In this document: piece by piece, positions 1 to 8,770 of the stretch
Layout of the letters: the number at the start of each line of letters is the position of its first letter
Numbering within the stretch: position 1 is the stretch's first letter
Assembly (NCBI GenBank): GCA_030694985.1
Contig: JAUYTV010000020.1
Span: 1 to 64,000, forward strand
Length of the DNA: 64,000 nucleotides
Direction: 5' to 3'
DNA from: Methanoregula sp.
GTDB taxonomy: Archaea; Halobacteriota; Methanomicrobia; Methanomicrobiales; Methanospirillaceae
Notes under the pieces: model-generated
What the model was told of the DNA's origin: nothing
Seen by the model: only the letters and a program-made list of their open reading frames with translations
Database searches by the model: none
Position numbers and translations under genes: made by a program

Positions 1-146
1 GGGAACTATCACGATGATGGTGAGGAGCAAACGACTTTTAAATGATTTTACATTTCATCCGTTAAATCTAAACATGGCCAATAAAATGTATTTTATCGAT
101 TTAATTTCAAACATTTTAGGGGCTGATTATTGATAATTACCAAAAA

Positions 147-773
147 TTATTTTTTGTTTGTACTGCTGGGAAAATTCACAATTTTAAGACACTCATCAGC
201 TTCTTTCATCCTGCCAAGATTGCGAAGGGCGAGTGCTTTGTTGTAATACACAAATGAGTTGATGGAGTTATAATTGAGTGCCTTGTCAAAAAAAACAAGT
301 GCTTCAATATTTTTACCCAGTTCCCGCAGCGCAATGCCTTTTGCAGTTGCCGCCCGGACATTATTCGGGCTTGATTCGAGAATTATATCAAAGCACGCGA
401 TGGCTTCTTTATATCGCCCCAGTTCGTTTAAGGCATACCCTTTGTTGCTCAGCGCAAAGGTATATTCCGGATCAAGAGACAGGGCCTTATCGAAACACAC
501 AACCGCTTCTTCATACCGGTGAATCTTTCTCAGGGCGTATCCTTTCTCATACCAGAGTGTGATCAATTTGGGATTTATCTTAATTGCTGCATCATAGCAC
601 GCGATTGCATCCACGTGCCGTCCAAGTGAATAATAGATATTTCCCTTTTCCTCAAGGGCTGTTGTATTACTGCCGTCCAGTTCAAGGACACGGTCATAAT
701 GTACTATGGCATCATCATACCGGCCTATCTTCATTAGGTGGTGTGCCTTTTCGAGCAATGCATTGACATCCAT
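147..773 (-). CDS. TPR-repeat protein
   Basis: About 208 residues made almost entirely of tetratricopeptide repeats: at least five units of about 34 residues with the usual pattern (for example KIGRYDDAIVHYDRVLELD, then SLGRHVDAIACYDAAIKINP). There is no signal peptide, transmembrane segment or catalytic domain, so it is probably a cytoplasmic scaffold; the partner is unknown. The open frame extends upstream to a TTG at 818, but the ATG at 773 begins right at the first repeat and is preferred. It lies alone, tail to the window edge, and convergent with nothing. TPR proteins of this simple type are very common in Methanomicrobiales; no specific role can be inferred. Confidence 0.85.
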   Translation of the reverse strand: MDVNALLEKAHHLMKIGRYDDAIVHYDRVLELDGSNTTALEEKGNIYYSLGRHVDAIACYDAAIKINPKLITLWYEKGYALRKIHRYEEAVVCFDKALSLDPEYTFALSNKGYALNELGRYKEAIACFDIILESSPNNVRAATAKGIALRELGKNIEALVFFDKALNYNSINSFVYYNKALALRNLGRMKEADECLKIVNFPSSTNKK

Positions 774-837
774 ACGACTCAGTATACCATTCACACAGTC
801 AATGATAATACCTTGCAAAAAAACAGGTGAGCCGGGT

Positions 838-1536
838 TTACTTCTTTTTCATGATAGCCGCACCCGCGCCGAGCAACACGGCAAGAAATACTGGTGCAGG
901 GGGAAGTGGGGCTTTTGTTGTCGGCTTTGGTGTGACGGGGACCGCAGTTGGCGGCGTTGTCAACACAGTCGGGGTGGGTGTAGCGGTGGGTGTCGGTGAA
1001 GTTATATCGAGCGCCGGTACCTGCTCTGAAGAGTGCATCTCGGGGTTGAGCGTGTACGTTGCCTGGCTGCTGCTTGCTATACGTGAGGTTGTGGATTTTT
1101 TTAAGTAGACTTGCAGGGTCTTGTAGGAACCTGAACCGCCAAGGTTGGCTTTGTCAACCGGCGAAGTCGTTACATAGACAAGGAACGTCCCCCCGGCTTT
1201 GATCGAGTTCTCAATACGGGCCGTGTTCCAACGGTAGGACCACTCCTGTTTACTATCCAGATCGATCTGGGTGAACTTCCCCTGGTCAGCCCGCTGGGTC
1301 ACATCGGTTAGAGTAACCCCGTTCTCCGGCAGACCCGGGCCGGTCATGAAGAGGTACACGCTGCTACCGGTGTAGGACACACCTTTGAGATTCAGGGTAT
1401 CTCCGAGATCGGCTTCGATATTTGCATCCGCTGCAGAGACGGGAAGGATCATCATTGCAGCAAGCAAGCAGGTAAGGAGAAGAACGGTATACCGGCAGGT
1501 ACCGGATCTCTGGACGAAACGGGTCAATTCAATCAC
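838..1536 (-). CDS. secreted cell-surface protein, S-layer-module type
   Basis: 232 residues, starting at a GTG. The N-terminus has a hydrophobic signal segment (about residues 16-36) ending in PVSAADA. A single globular module of about 110 residues follows, containing YLFMTGPGLPENG, a tryptophan pair WSYRW and GTFLVYV. The same module, with MFITGPNLPTRG, WSWKW and GTYTIYA, occurs in the large S-layer-like protein at 34.4-37.4 kb, so the two are related. Next comes a Thr/Pro linker (TPTATPTPT...) and a C-terminal hydrophobic anchor ending in KKK. This is the layout of an exported protein fixed to the membrane by its C-terminus, probably glycosylated on the linker. Exact function unknown. Confidence 0.8.
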   Translation of the reverse strand: MIELTRFVQRSGTCRYTVLLLTCLLAAMMILPVSAADANIEADLGDTLNLKGVSYTGSSVYLFMTGPGLPENGVTLTDVTQRADQGKFTQIDLDSKQEWSYRWNTARIENSIKAGGTFLVYVTTSPVDKANLGGSGSYKTLQVYLKKSTTSRIASSSQATYTLNPEMHSSEQVPALDITSPTPTATPTPTVLTTPPTAVPVTPKPTTKAPLPPAPVFLAVLLGAGAAIMKKK

Positions 1537-1619
1537 TGAATAGAAAATAAACTGCCGGTGGGTTTATAGATTTGTGCCCGGAATATCACCGGTTATAAAT
1601 TCGGGCGGTCAAATATTAG

Positions 1620-2255
1620 ATGAGAACAATGGTCATGTTAGAATCTGCAGAAAAAAGAAACGTGCTTATGGAAAAGAACCGCATGGAATCCTTAACTGAT
1701 GGGATCTTTGCGTTTGCCATGACCCTGCTTGTCCTGAACATGATCCTCCCTAGTGATGCAGCCATAACGCAGACTTCCAGTGCAGCACTCTTATCCCTGC
1801 TCCCTGCTTTTTACCATTATATCATCGCATTTTTTATCCTTGCGGCATTCTGGATGGGCCATCATGCGCAGTTCAACCAGATCCATCACATTGACAAGAA
1901 TTTCCTGTTCCTGAATGCGATTGGTCTTTTTTTTGTCACGCTTGTCCCATTTTCAACCAGTTTCATCGGAGATTACTCATCAGATATTCTCGCTACCTGT
2001 CTTTTTGAGTTTAATCTCCTGATTCTCGGTCTGGTTCTTGCCTTCCAGTGGTATTATTCGAGCCACAACCACCGGCTCATATCCCCGGAATTATCTCAAT
2101 ACGATATACGACTCCGGATGAACAGAAGTCTGGTCATACCGGCCATTTCCCTTGCGGCGATGATACTCACCGTGATAGGCTTTTCGAGCAGTTCCATGTT
2201 GTATATGGCATCACCTCTTGTCTCGTATTTCGTGGAGCGGTATACACAAAAATAA
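1620..2255 (+). CDS. TMEM175-family (DUF1211) potassium channel-like protein
   Basis: 211 residues with about six hydrophobic segments. The first helix carries MESLTDGIFAFAMTLLVL, which matches the conserved FSDxxFAIAxTLLVL signature that lines the pore in the TMEM175/DUF1211 family of prokaryotic potassium channels. A TATA-like TTATAAAT at about 1593-1600 lies 23 bases before the ATG, which fits a leaderless transcript starting at this codon; an internal ATG at 1668 sits closer to the family's usual start. The gene is monocistronic and divergent from the surface protein at 838-1536. Channel activity is inferred from the family, not shown. Confidence 0.85.
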   Translation: MRTMVMLESAEKRNVLMEKNRMESLTDGIFAFAMTLLVLNMILPSDAAITQTSSAALLSLLPAFYHYIIAFFILAAFWMGHHAQFNQIHHIDKNFLFLNAIGLFFVTLVPFSTSFIGDYSSDILATCLFEFNLLILGLVLAFQWYYSSHNHRLISPELSQYDIRLRMNRSLVIPAISLAAMILTVIGFSSSSMLYMASPLVSYFVERYTQK

Positions 2256-2376
2256 CGGGTTTTCTGGTTTGTGTAATTCAAAAAAATCTCAAGAGCTTTG
2301 GTAAATGACTCTGCTTTTACAGATCTGATGCAAAATGAGCTGCAACGAAAAAGAGATAGGGGGTATATTTTTGATA

Positions 2377-2994
2377 TCACACCTGAAGGGGTTCAAAGCC
2401 CTGCTTGAACACCTTCCCGAACTGTACGCGGATCTTGGGGTCCATCGCACAAACCGGACAGATATAATCGTCAGGCAGATCCTCAAATTTCGTTCCGGCT
2501 TTTATGCCTCGATGCGGTTCCCCGCGTTTTTCATCATATACATATGAACACATGGAACAGAGGTATCTTGTTGGACGCCATTCATCAAAACCCCACTTGC
2601 CGATCCTGCCTTTACCCTGGTACCCGCAGACCGGGCAGACGTACTTTTCTGGGAGATCATCAAAGGAAGTCCCCGTGGGAATTCCATTATGCGGTTCACC
2701 ACGGAGTGGGGAATAGATGTACCCGCAGAGTTTGCATTTATAACGCGTAAGATTCACTGCAGCCTTTTTGGTTCCTGCTTTGGCTGCACTTTTATTAACC
2801 GTTTTCTTTGGCTGGGCCTTGGCTGCAGGTTTAGTGGAGGGTTTCTTTACCACAGCCACTGCTTTTTTTGCCGCGGGTTTACCTGCCACTGCAGATTTTT
2901 TCTTTGCCACAGGCGATGCTTTAGCTTTTGCTGCAACCGTTTTTTTTATGGTCTTAGCACCACTCTTTTTTGTAGTTTTCACTGCTTTTGCCAT
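2377..2994 (-). CDS. tandem rubredoxin-like protein with Lys/Ala-rich N-terminal tail
   Basis: 205 residues in two parts. Residues 1-80 are almost only Lys, Ala, Pro, Thr and Val ([20 protein letters not shown] and similar), like the tail of histone H1. Residues 85-205 hold two rubredoxin-type iron sites: CKLC(87,90)...CPVC(120,123) and CSMC(146,149)...CPVC(179,182), each with the rubredoxin-like GTxFxDLPxxYxCPVC. Rubredoxins are one-electron carriers, often serving oxygen- or peroxide-detoxifying enzymes in anaerobes. The basic tail suggests binding to DNA, RNA or another polyanion, which is unusual for a rubredoxin. The gene stands alone, with no redox partner next to it. Confidence 0.85.
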   Translation of the reverse strand: MAKAVKTTKKSGAKTIKKTVAAKAKASPVAKKKSAVAGKPAAKKAVAVVKKPSTKPAAKAQPKKTVNKSAAKAGTKKAAVNLTRYKCKLCGYIYSPLRGEPHNGIPTGTSFDDLPEKYVCPVCGYQGKGRIGKWGFDEWRPTRYLCSMCSYVYDEKRGEPHRGIKAGTKFEDLPDDYICPVCAMDPKIRVQFGKVFKQGFEPLQV

Positions 2995-3177
2995 AAGATT
3001 TCACCATTGCGGCCTTTTCATCCCGGCATAGAGGTTACGAAACTAAAAAGTCCGCCTTAAGAGATGATAGAGATTTATGGTTATTATATATTGTGAATGA
3101 TGCAAACCTGCAAAAAAATCTCCTTTCAGCAACCCGCATTTTTATCCGCAAACGGTGCATATATTCTGGATCAGACC

Positions 3178-3774
3178 ATGCAGGATCTTATACCCGGTAT
3201 CATCTATTCCTTTGCCGCCCTGTTCATCATCCTCGATCCACTCCTCTCTGTACCGATATTTGCCTCAATGACCAAAGGCCAGTCTAATGCAGAGATCCAC
3301 AAACAGGCATTCATCGCTGTCGCAGTAGCAGGCGGCCTGATGTACCTGTTCCTGATCTTTAACAAAACGATCTTTGATATCCTTGGTCTCAACCTGCCCA
3401 GTTTTCAGATAGCCGGGGGTATTTTGCTGTTCCTTCTCGGTATACAAGAAGCGCTTGGTATTGAGATTGGGCACAGCAAAGAGCATGTCAAAACCGCAGC
3501 GGGCGTTGTTATCGGAACACCACTCCTGTGCGGACCGGGCACCATCACTACCGTGATGCTGCTTTCAAGGGATTATGGACTTCTCATACCCTTTATTGCG
3601 ATCACACTCGCACTGCTCGCTACCTGGCTGATTCTCTACTATTCTGAATTCATCCAGCGCATACTCGGAGCAGTTGTCACAGATATTATGGGAAAAGTGC
3701 TCGGCATGCTCGTTGCTGCCATAGCAGTAAAGATCATTGCATCGGGGATTATCGCATTGGCTGTCGTTGCCTGA
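3178..3774 (+). CDS. MarC-family integral membrane protein
   Basis: 198 residues with six predicted membrane helices. Typical MarC/UPF0056 features are the opening segment FAALFIILDPLLSVPIF, the central GGILLFLLGIQ and the glycine/proline-rich loop GTPLLCGPGTITTVMLLS. The ATG at 3178 starts directly at the first helix and fits the family; an in-frame ATG at 3097 would add 27 residues of non-membrane sequence and is less likely. The biochemical role of MarC proteins is not established; the old link to multiple antibiotic resistance was not upheld. Confidence 0.88.
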   Translation: MQDLIPGIIYSFAALFIILDPLLSVPIFASMTKGQSNAEIHKQAFIAVAVAGGLMYLFLIFNKTIFDILGLNLPSFQIAGGILLFLLGIQEALGIEIGHSKEHVKTAAGVVIGTPLLCGPGTITTVMLLSRDYGLLIPFIAITLALLATWLILYYSEFIQRILGAVVTDIMGKVLGMLVAAIAVKIIASGIIALAVVA

Positions 3775-3813
3775 ACCGGGAAAATATTAGCCACACTTCT
3801 TTTTTTTAATCAA

Positions 3814-4035
3814 ATGATAATCCTGATCGCCATTGCCTGCCTGTTCCTCATTCCTCTCGGGGGCATATTCCGCACCGCAGGTATGCCGGGATTCTCAATC
3901 AACCTGCTCACAGGAGTGTTTGAACTTCTACCGGTCACACCCTGTGATGGAAAAGATGTTTTTTTCTGGAACAAGTATGTCCGGGCAGTGGTCTTTGTGC
4001 CCCTGCTCCTGGTTTATTTCCTTGTCAACATCTGA
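3814..4035 (+). CDS. small membrane protein resembling the C-terminal part of an M50 site-2 protease
   Basis: 73 residues, two hydrophobic segments joined by a loop. The segment GVFELLPVTPCDGKDVFFWN resembles the conserved end of archaeal site-2 proteases (LLPxxPLDG followed by a helix), where the Asp helps bind zinc. The HEXXH zinc site of the first helix is missing, and there is no room upstream for it. A TATA-like AAAATATTAG at about 3780 suggests its own short transcript. It may be a free-standing mini-protein derived from such a protease or a remnant of one. The resemblance rests on one motif only. Confidence 0.55.
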   Translation: MIILIAIACLFLIPLGGIFRTAGMPGFSINLLTGVFELLPVTPCDGKDVFFWNKYVRAVVFVPLLLVYFLVNI

Positions 4036-4131
4036 ACACATGGAAAGAATAGGGTTTTTTCCTTTTTGTCGATAAAGACAGAGGTTTTTTAAAACTGTTA
4101 ATGCGGGTTAAGATTCTCTGCAGCAAAAAAA

Positions 4132-5028
4132 TCATGAGTCGCGTTTTAAGGAGTAGACTTCAACCATATGATCGGGATGGTACCGCATCTTTGCTTCACG
4201 AAGACCAGCAACGCCAAGATCGCTTTCGCGGTTGATATAGACAAAATCTTTCTTTAGTATGGCCGCAGTTTCAGCGTTAATTTCCTTGTAGATGCCTTCG
4301 CAATCGGGCATACCTTTCTCGAAATGGACAAGCGCTGTGTCGTTATTGAGCGGTTCGTAGAGCGACATGGCACCAATTGTGTTATGAACCCGGACAACCA
4401 GCCCGGACAATCCCAACTCTCTGAAATGATCGATGGCAAAAAATGTTGCATCCTTTTCATGGGCAAGCACCGGATCTCCCTCGCATCCTTTCCATTCACA
4501 CCACTGGATTAAGAACCGTTTCACTTCCTCCCAATTATCATGAGTTATGGGCTCAACAGAATACAGGCAGTTTTTCCGGAATTTATTGACATGGTGGCGG
4601 ATGGTGAGATACTGCTTTCCAGGAAGGTCAGCAAGATCGGAAGCCCGGTACACGTACTCAAAATGGTTCCTGTCAGGAACTAGGTTAAGACCTGCGCAGG
4701 TATCCCGCATCCAGCTGGCAGTATCAGGATCTATTAACACAACCGGCTCTGCATCACTGACCTCTGATGCCAGCCGGATAAGCGAACGCAGAAGTGCAGT
4801 ATTGCGAGGACCAATTGGGGGGCGAAAGCGGGTGATGTCATCAATCGTGCTGGAGAGGATGACGTTCTTCTCGATCACGGCATACTGGTAATGGGCGTAA
4901 TGATTCCAGCAGACCATATTAGTAAACGTATTATCACTGTGCGTCTGGGGATAATGCTCATAGTGCTGCTCGAAAAACGCCCGGTCATCGAGCGTGACCG
5001 GATGGAAATCATCCTGCGTGAGTTTCAT
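4132..5028 (-). CDS. DUF2156 / phosphatidylglycerol lysyltransferase C-terminal-like protein
   Basis: 298 residues, soluble, with the double GNAT-like fold seen in the DUF2156 family (related to the transferase domain of MprF and to FemX-type aminoacyltransferases). Supporting segments are the N-terminal TLDDRAFFEQHYEHYPQTHS, the central KQYLTIRHHVNKFRKN and the C-terminal INRESDLGVAGLREAKMRYHP, which are characteristic of this family. No membrane part is present, unlike full MprF. It overlaps the GNAT gene behind it by four bases (ATGA), so the two are co-transcribed. The acceptor is unknown; transfer of an aminoacyl or acyl group is inferred from the family. Confidence 0.85.
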   Translation of the reverse strand: MKLTQDDFHPVTLDDRAFFEQHYEHYPQTHSDNTFTNMVCWNHYAHYQYAVIEKNVILSSTIDDITRFRPPIGPRNTALLRSLIRLASEVSDAEPVVLIDPDTASWMRDTCAGLNLVPDRNHFEYVYRASDLADLPGKQYLTIRHHVNKFRKNCLYSVEPITHDNWEEVKRFLIQWCEWKGCEGDPVLAHEKDATFFAIDHFRELGLSGLVVRVHNTIGAMSLYEPLNNDTALVHFEKGMPDCEGIYKEINAETAAILKKDFVYINRESDLGVAGLREAKMRYHPDHMVEVYSLKRDS

Positions 5029-5468
5029 CCGTTACCCCGTAAGAGCAGGGGCACATACCCTTGCATTGGTACAAAACCTATCGGCAGATAAAACGTTTCA
5101 GTATCCGGTTCGGCAATCAGGGCGATCCATGTTATACCTGACTGAAGGCACCGTTCAACGAGAGCAGATACCAGCTCTTTGCCAATGCCGCTCTTCCGGT
5201 AATCGGGAAGAACCACCAGATCCTGGATATATCCATCAGAAACTCCGTCTGAGATAACCCGTCCCATTCCAATCGCCTTACCGCTTTTTTTGTCAACCGC
5301 AACCGCAAACGAAAAACTTCCACGGATCAGAGAGCCGATAGCGGCAGGATCATAATCTTCCTTCCACCATCCCCCGGCCCGGTACAGGTCAGCGATCTCG
5401 TTGTTGTCCCACGAACGGACCAGCTGAACTACGATCTCATCTCCCACAGTTATCATACCCTTTGCCAC
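5025..5468 (-). CDS. GNAT-family N-acetyltransferase
   Basis: 147 residues, a single GNAT domain. The acetyl-CoA binding motif is visible as DLVVLPDYRKSGIGKELVSAL (about residues 95-115), preceded by the strand AIGMGRVISDG. It is the first gene of a two-gene unit with the DUF2156 protein and overlaps it by four bases. The start is a GTG at 5468; an ATG four codons later is equally possible. The substrate cannot be told from the sequence. Confidence 0.88.
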   Translation of the reverse strand: MAKGMITVGDEIVVQLVRSWDNNEIADLYRAGGWWKEDYDPAAIGSLIRGSFSFAVAVDKKSGKAIGMGRVISDGVSDGYIQDLVVLPDYRKSGIGKELVSALVERCLQSGITWIALIAEPDTETFYLPIGFVPMQGYVPLLLRGNG

Positions 5469-5561
5469 ACGAAAAAGGATTTCCCTAAAAACTCTTAAAA
5501 AAAAATGTCAGTATAATAGAACGGATCAGAAAAGTGCGTTTTGTTATAAAGACGAAAATAA

Positions 5562-6104
5562 CTATTCCGGTGATTCGCGTTTTATCTGGGCGATCGCTGT
5601 ATCAACAATGGCACCAAGCGCTTCAACCCCCCAGTGTTGGGAGTTCAGTGTCAGGTGATAGAGGGATAGATCGTTGATGTCAATGGAATAGTACGACCGG
5701 TATCGTAATGCTTCACACTGCTCGCGCTCCAGAGTGACATCTCCGGCAGTTTTCTCATCAACCACGTGGTCACGGAATACGATCCGTTTTACACGGCAGC
5801 CGATTGGTGCATGCACCCAGATCTTGAGGTCGGCGTTTTCCACCATCCAGCCGGAGAGCCTGCCTTCAACAATAATATTGTCCTGCTGACCGGCAATCTC
5901 TTTTTGCCGGGCATCAATCATCTTGTCAAAGGACGAATCCCCTTCTGCAAGTCGCCCGAACTCGGCAAGACCCATGTTATGTTCCTTAGCCAGTTGCCGG
6001 AAAACTTCCCCGGCTGATATCAAAGAAAAGCCGTGACGTTCTGAGAGATACCGTGAGAGGGAAGTTGTCCCGCTGCCGGGTAACCCGCTCACGGTGATCC
6101 GCAT
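5562..6104 (-). CDS. cmk: cytidylate kinase, archaeal type
   Basis: 180 residues. Phosphorylates CMP/dCMP with ATP. The P-loop GLPGSGTTSLSRYL lies at residues 6-19, with the archaeal hallmark GTT in place of GKS/T; the lid-side segment VEGRLSGWM and the arginine-rich NMP region also fit. The open frame extends upstream, but the ATG at 6104 overlaps the stop of the EMC3-type gene (ATGA) and starts exactly at MRITVSGLPG, so it is chosen. It is the last gene of the ribosomal superoperon, in the order secY-adkA-EMC3-cmk that is common in euryarchaea. Confidence 0.93.
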   Translation of the reverse strand: MRITVSGLPGSGTTSLSRYLSERHGFSLISAGEVFRQLAKEHNMGLAEFGRLAEGDSSFDKMIDARQKEIAGQQDNIIVEGRLSGWMVENADLKIWVHAPIGCRVKRIVFRDHVVDEKTAGDVTLEREQCEALRYRSYYSIDINDLSLYHLTLNSQHWGVEALGAIVDTAIAQIKRESPE

Positions 6105-6715
6105 CAGAGCCCCCCGATGTTTAAGGACTTCCTGATGATCTGACTGAGTGTTATTGAACAGATCATGTACCAGAGCATCCATGCGGGAATGATCCAAAAA
6201 GCTGCTGCTTCCAGCCCGACAGTGCCCATATAGGGCATGCTGATGGTACTTTTAACATGATCAAGCCTGAATAAAAGCCAGAAGAAGATCGGTACGGTCA
6301 GCACGAGGATATATGCCATCGGTTTGAACTGCTGCTGTGACATCTCAAGCTGTTCGCGCATTACCCGGTCTTTTTTCGCATCCATCTTCTTGATCTTCTT
6401 CTCATCCTGGGATAGCTGAGCTTCGCGATACTCAGTCTGAAACTCTTTCATCCGCTCTTGGGAATCGGTCATCTTTTCGTAATCGATTGTGTATTTCTGG
6501 ATGATCGAAGAGTACAGCCCGGTAAATGCAGAGAGGATCACAATGAGGATGTAAAACGGAATCGCAAACCCGTCAACAACGGGCGAAAATGCACTATCAA
6601 TACCCTGCCCGACACCCACCCGTAACCACTCGATGCTGTACGAGAACATCATCAGCATCATGAAACCGAGCGCTATGTAGATACCGTATTTATCCCAGAT
6701 TTTAGCAAAATCCAT
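6104..6715 (-). CDS. EMC3/TMCO1 (DUF106) family membrane-protein insertase
   Basis: 203 residues: an N-terminal membrane helix, a second helix near residue 60, a long charged coiled coil (QERMKEFQTEYREAQLSQDE...), then further helices. This is the layout of archaeal DUF106 proteins, relatives of YidC/Oxa1 and eukaryotic EMC3/TMCO1 that help insert membrane proteins. Its position directly behind secY and adkA in the ribosomal operon is typical and fits a role next to the translocon. The start at 6715 (MDFAKIWDKYG) leaves only 4 bases to the stop of adkA. Confidence 0.9.
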   Translation of the reverse strand: MDFAKIWDKYGIYIALGFMMLMMFSYSIEWLRVGVGQGIDSAFSPVVDGFAIPFYILIVILSAFTGLYSSIIQKYTIDYEKMTDSQERMKEFQTEYREAQLSQDEKKIKKMDAKKDRVMREQLEMSQQQFKPMAYILVLTVPIFFWLLFRLDHVKSTISMPYMGTVGLEAAAFWIIPAWMLWYMICSITLSQIIRKSLNIGGL

Positions 6716-6719
6716 CTGT

Positions 6720-7292
6720 TCACCTGAGCACGTTTGCCATTTCATCGGCAGCACGTTCGAGTAAGAAATCAGCATTGATCACATATTTTATCGTGCAACC
6801 CGTGATCATTGCATAAGCAGCTGCAATTGAGCGGTTGAACTGCTGGTGTTCCCCAATCGCACGGGACCCTTCTTTATCCCGTGCGCGGGTTTCATCGTTC
6901 AATCGCCGCATGAGAATCTGGTCATCATCCGTTTCAACAAGGACTATTGTGTCTGGCATAATCTCGCGGAGCACCCATTCCGGGAGGCCCGCAAGATAAC
7001 CTTTTGGCGTCTTGACCGATGCGTGCGTATCAATGAGCACGTTGCCCGTTACCTTTGCAATCTCCTGCGCGGCACGTTTCTGCAAATGTTTCTGGACAGC
7101 GCGATCGAGCGTACGCATCTGGTCGCGATCCTGGACAACATTATCGCTCTTTGCCACATCAAACATGAAGGTGCCAAAATTAATTGACTTGTATTCTACC
7201 CCCTCACTCTTGAGTTTCTTCAATGCCTCGTTGACAACCGTCGTCTTGCCGACGCCCGGTACACCGGTTATGATGACCTTTCGTCCCTGCAT
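6720..7292 (-). CDS. adkA: adenylate kinase, archaeal AdkA type
   Basis: 190 residues. Converts AMP and ATP to two ADP. The P-loop GVPGVGKTTVVNEAL lies at about residues 10-24; SINFGTFMFDVAK and RDQMRTL are AMP-binding segments typical of the archaeal family, which is about 190 residues long and trimeric in known cases. It sits 18 bases behind secY and 4 bases before the EMC3-type gene on the same strand. Confidence 0.95.
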   Translation of the reverse strand: MQGRKVIITGVPGVGKTTVVNEALKKLKSEGVEYKSINFGTFMFDVAKSDNVVQDRDQMRTLDRAVQKHLQKRAAQEIAKVTGNVLIDTHASVKTPKGYLAGLPEWVLREIMPDTIVLVETDDDQILMRRLNDETRARDKEGSRAIGEHQQFNRSIAAAYAMITGCTIKYVINADFLLERAADEMANVLR

Positions 7293-7310
7293 TTGTGTCC
7301 CTTCCTTACC

Positions 7311-8744
7311 TCAATCTTTACCAAAGAATGTCCGCATGAACGGGTACATCTCCATGATCTGCTGGCTTGCTATCTCTTCATAGAGCCGGTAAGTGATACT
7401 GACCGTCAAGAGCAGACCGGTTCCGCTCACAGCACCGATGACACCAAAGAGGTTGGCTACAACACTGAGCAACCCGATAAAGACACCACCAATAACCGTG
7501 ACACGGGGAATATACCGGTCAAGATATTTTTCCAGTACCTGCGGATTCCTGCGGTAGCCGGGAATGGACATGCCTGAGCGCTGGATCTGTTGGGCAACAT
7601 CTTTTGAGTCAAGCCCGGCTGTTTTGATCCAGAACAGTGCAAAGACAGCACCGCCGACCACCATGACAGTCATATTGATGCCCAGACGTAAAAGCACCTC
7701 CCATGCGGGATGACCGAGATCGGATATCCACCACATCCAGTCAGACGGGCCGTTGATAGGCGCAAGGAAATACATGATACCGTTCAATGGGGTGGAGCCG
7801 TCGAATTTACCAAATATTGTGATCCCGACATTCGATAAGAACATGCCCAACATCTGGATATTTGCCAGGAGCACCATCACAAGGATCATTGGGAGAACGC
7901 TGGCGTAGATAAGTTTTACGGGAAAACGCGCCCGTGCCCCGCGTACCTGCGCATGGGCAAGAGGAATCTCAATGCGCGTAGATTCCACGTACACAATGAT
8001 TAAGAAGATGGTGATAGTGGTAACAAATGCGAGAATATCTTTTCCAAAGAAGGTGAAATAGTTCCCGCCATCGATACCAATAGCAACAAGACGAGGGAAG
8101 AACCCGACAGGATACTGGTCAACAACCGGCACCCAGTTGATGAACCCATTAACAATTGCCTGTGATATACCGGCAATAATAAAGAGACCAACACCAGAGC
8201 CGATACCCCATTTTGTCACCACTTCATCCATGAGGACTACAAGTGCGGCTCCAATACAGATCTGGATGAAGATCATGAACGAGAGTGTAAACAGGTTGCC
8301 GCCAAAGAACTGCTGCGCAATAACGGGATCGGGTAGCAGAAAACCACCCACAAGGTTGGGGGCAGCTTCGATGATAATCATGACAATGATAAGGATCTTC
8401 TGAAGACCCATGTACATGACCTGTCCGCGAGTTTCGCTGGTATCAATGCGGAGGATGTCTGCACCTTTGAGCAGCTGGAGCACGATGGATGCAGTGACGA
8501 TCGGTCCGATACCCAGATGGACAATCGAACCGCTTGCCCCGGCAAGGAGTGCTCGCCATGCTTCAAAAAGATCCACTGACTGGGGTGCAATTCCAAAAAG
8601 CGGGATATTTGTAAGGGCAAAATACAGAATCAGTATACCGAGCGTCCAGATCAGTTTATTCTTGAAATGAACATGTCCCTCCGGACTCTTGACTGCGGGC
8701 ATCGCAGCGAGCAGGGGTTCCATTCGATCCAGCAGGTTTCCCAT
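7311..8744 (-). CDS. secY: preprotein translocase subunit SecY
   Basis: 477 residues, ten predicted membrane helices, the usual size for archaeal SecY (Sec61alpha). It forms the channel for protein export and membrane insertion. Seen: the plug/TM2 region GASGSIVHLGIGPIVTASIV, the TM7-10 region and the cytosolic loop with IPGYRRNPQVLEKYLDRYIP that contacts the ribosome. An SD-like GGAGA precedes the ATG. It follows L15 in the operon, as in nearly all archaea. Confidence 0.97.
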   Translation of the reverse strand: MGNLLDRMEPLLAAMPAVKSPEGHVHFKNKLIWTLGILILYFALTNIPLFGIAPQSVDLFEAWRALLAGASGSIVHLGIGPIVTASIVLQLLKGADILRIDTSETRGQVMYMGLQKILIIVMIIIEAAPNLVGGFLLPDPVIAQQFFGGNLFTLSFMIFIQICIGAALVVLMDEVVTKWGIGSGVGLFIIAGISQAIVNGFINWVPVVDQYPVGFFPRLVAIGIDGGNYFTFFGKDILAFVTTITIFLIIVYVESTRIEIPLAHAQVRGARARFPVKLIYASVLPMILVMVLLANIQMLGMFLSNVGITIFGKFDGSTPLNGIMYFLAPINGPSDWMWWISDLGHPAWEVLLRLGINMTVMVVGGAVFALFWIKTAGLDSKDVAQQIQRSGMSIPGYRRNPQVLEKYLDRYIPRVTVIGGVFIGLLSVVANLFGVIGAVSGTGLLLTVSITYRLYEEIASQQIMEMYPFMRTFFGKD

Positions 8745-8770
8745 GGTTTCTCCAAAAAATATTGGGAGGC

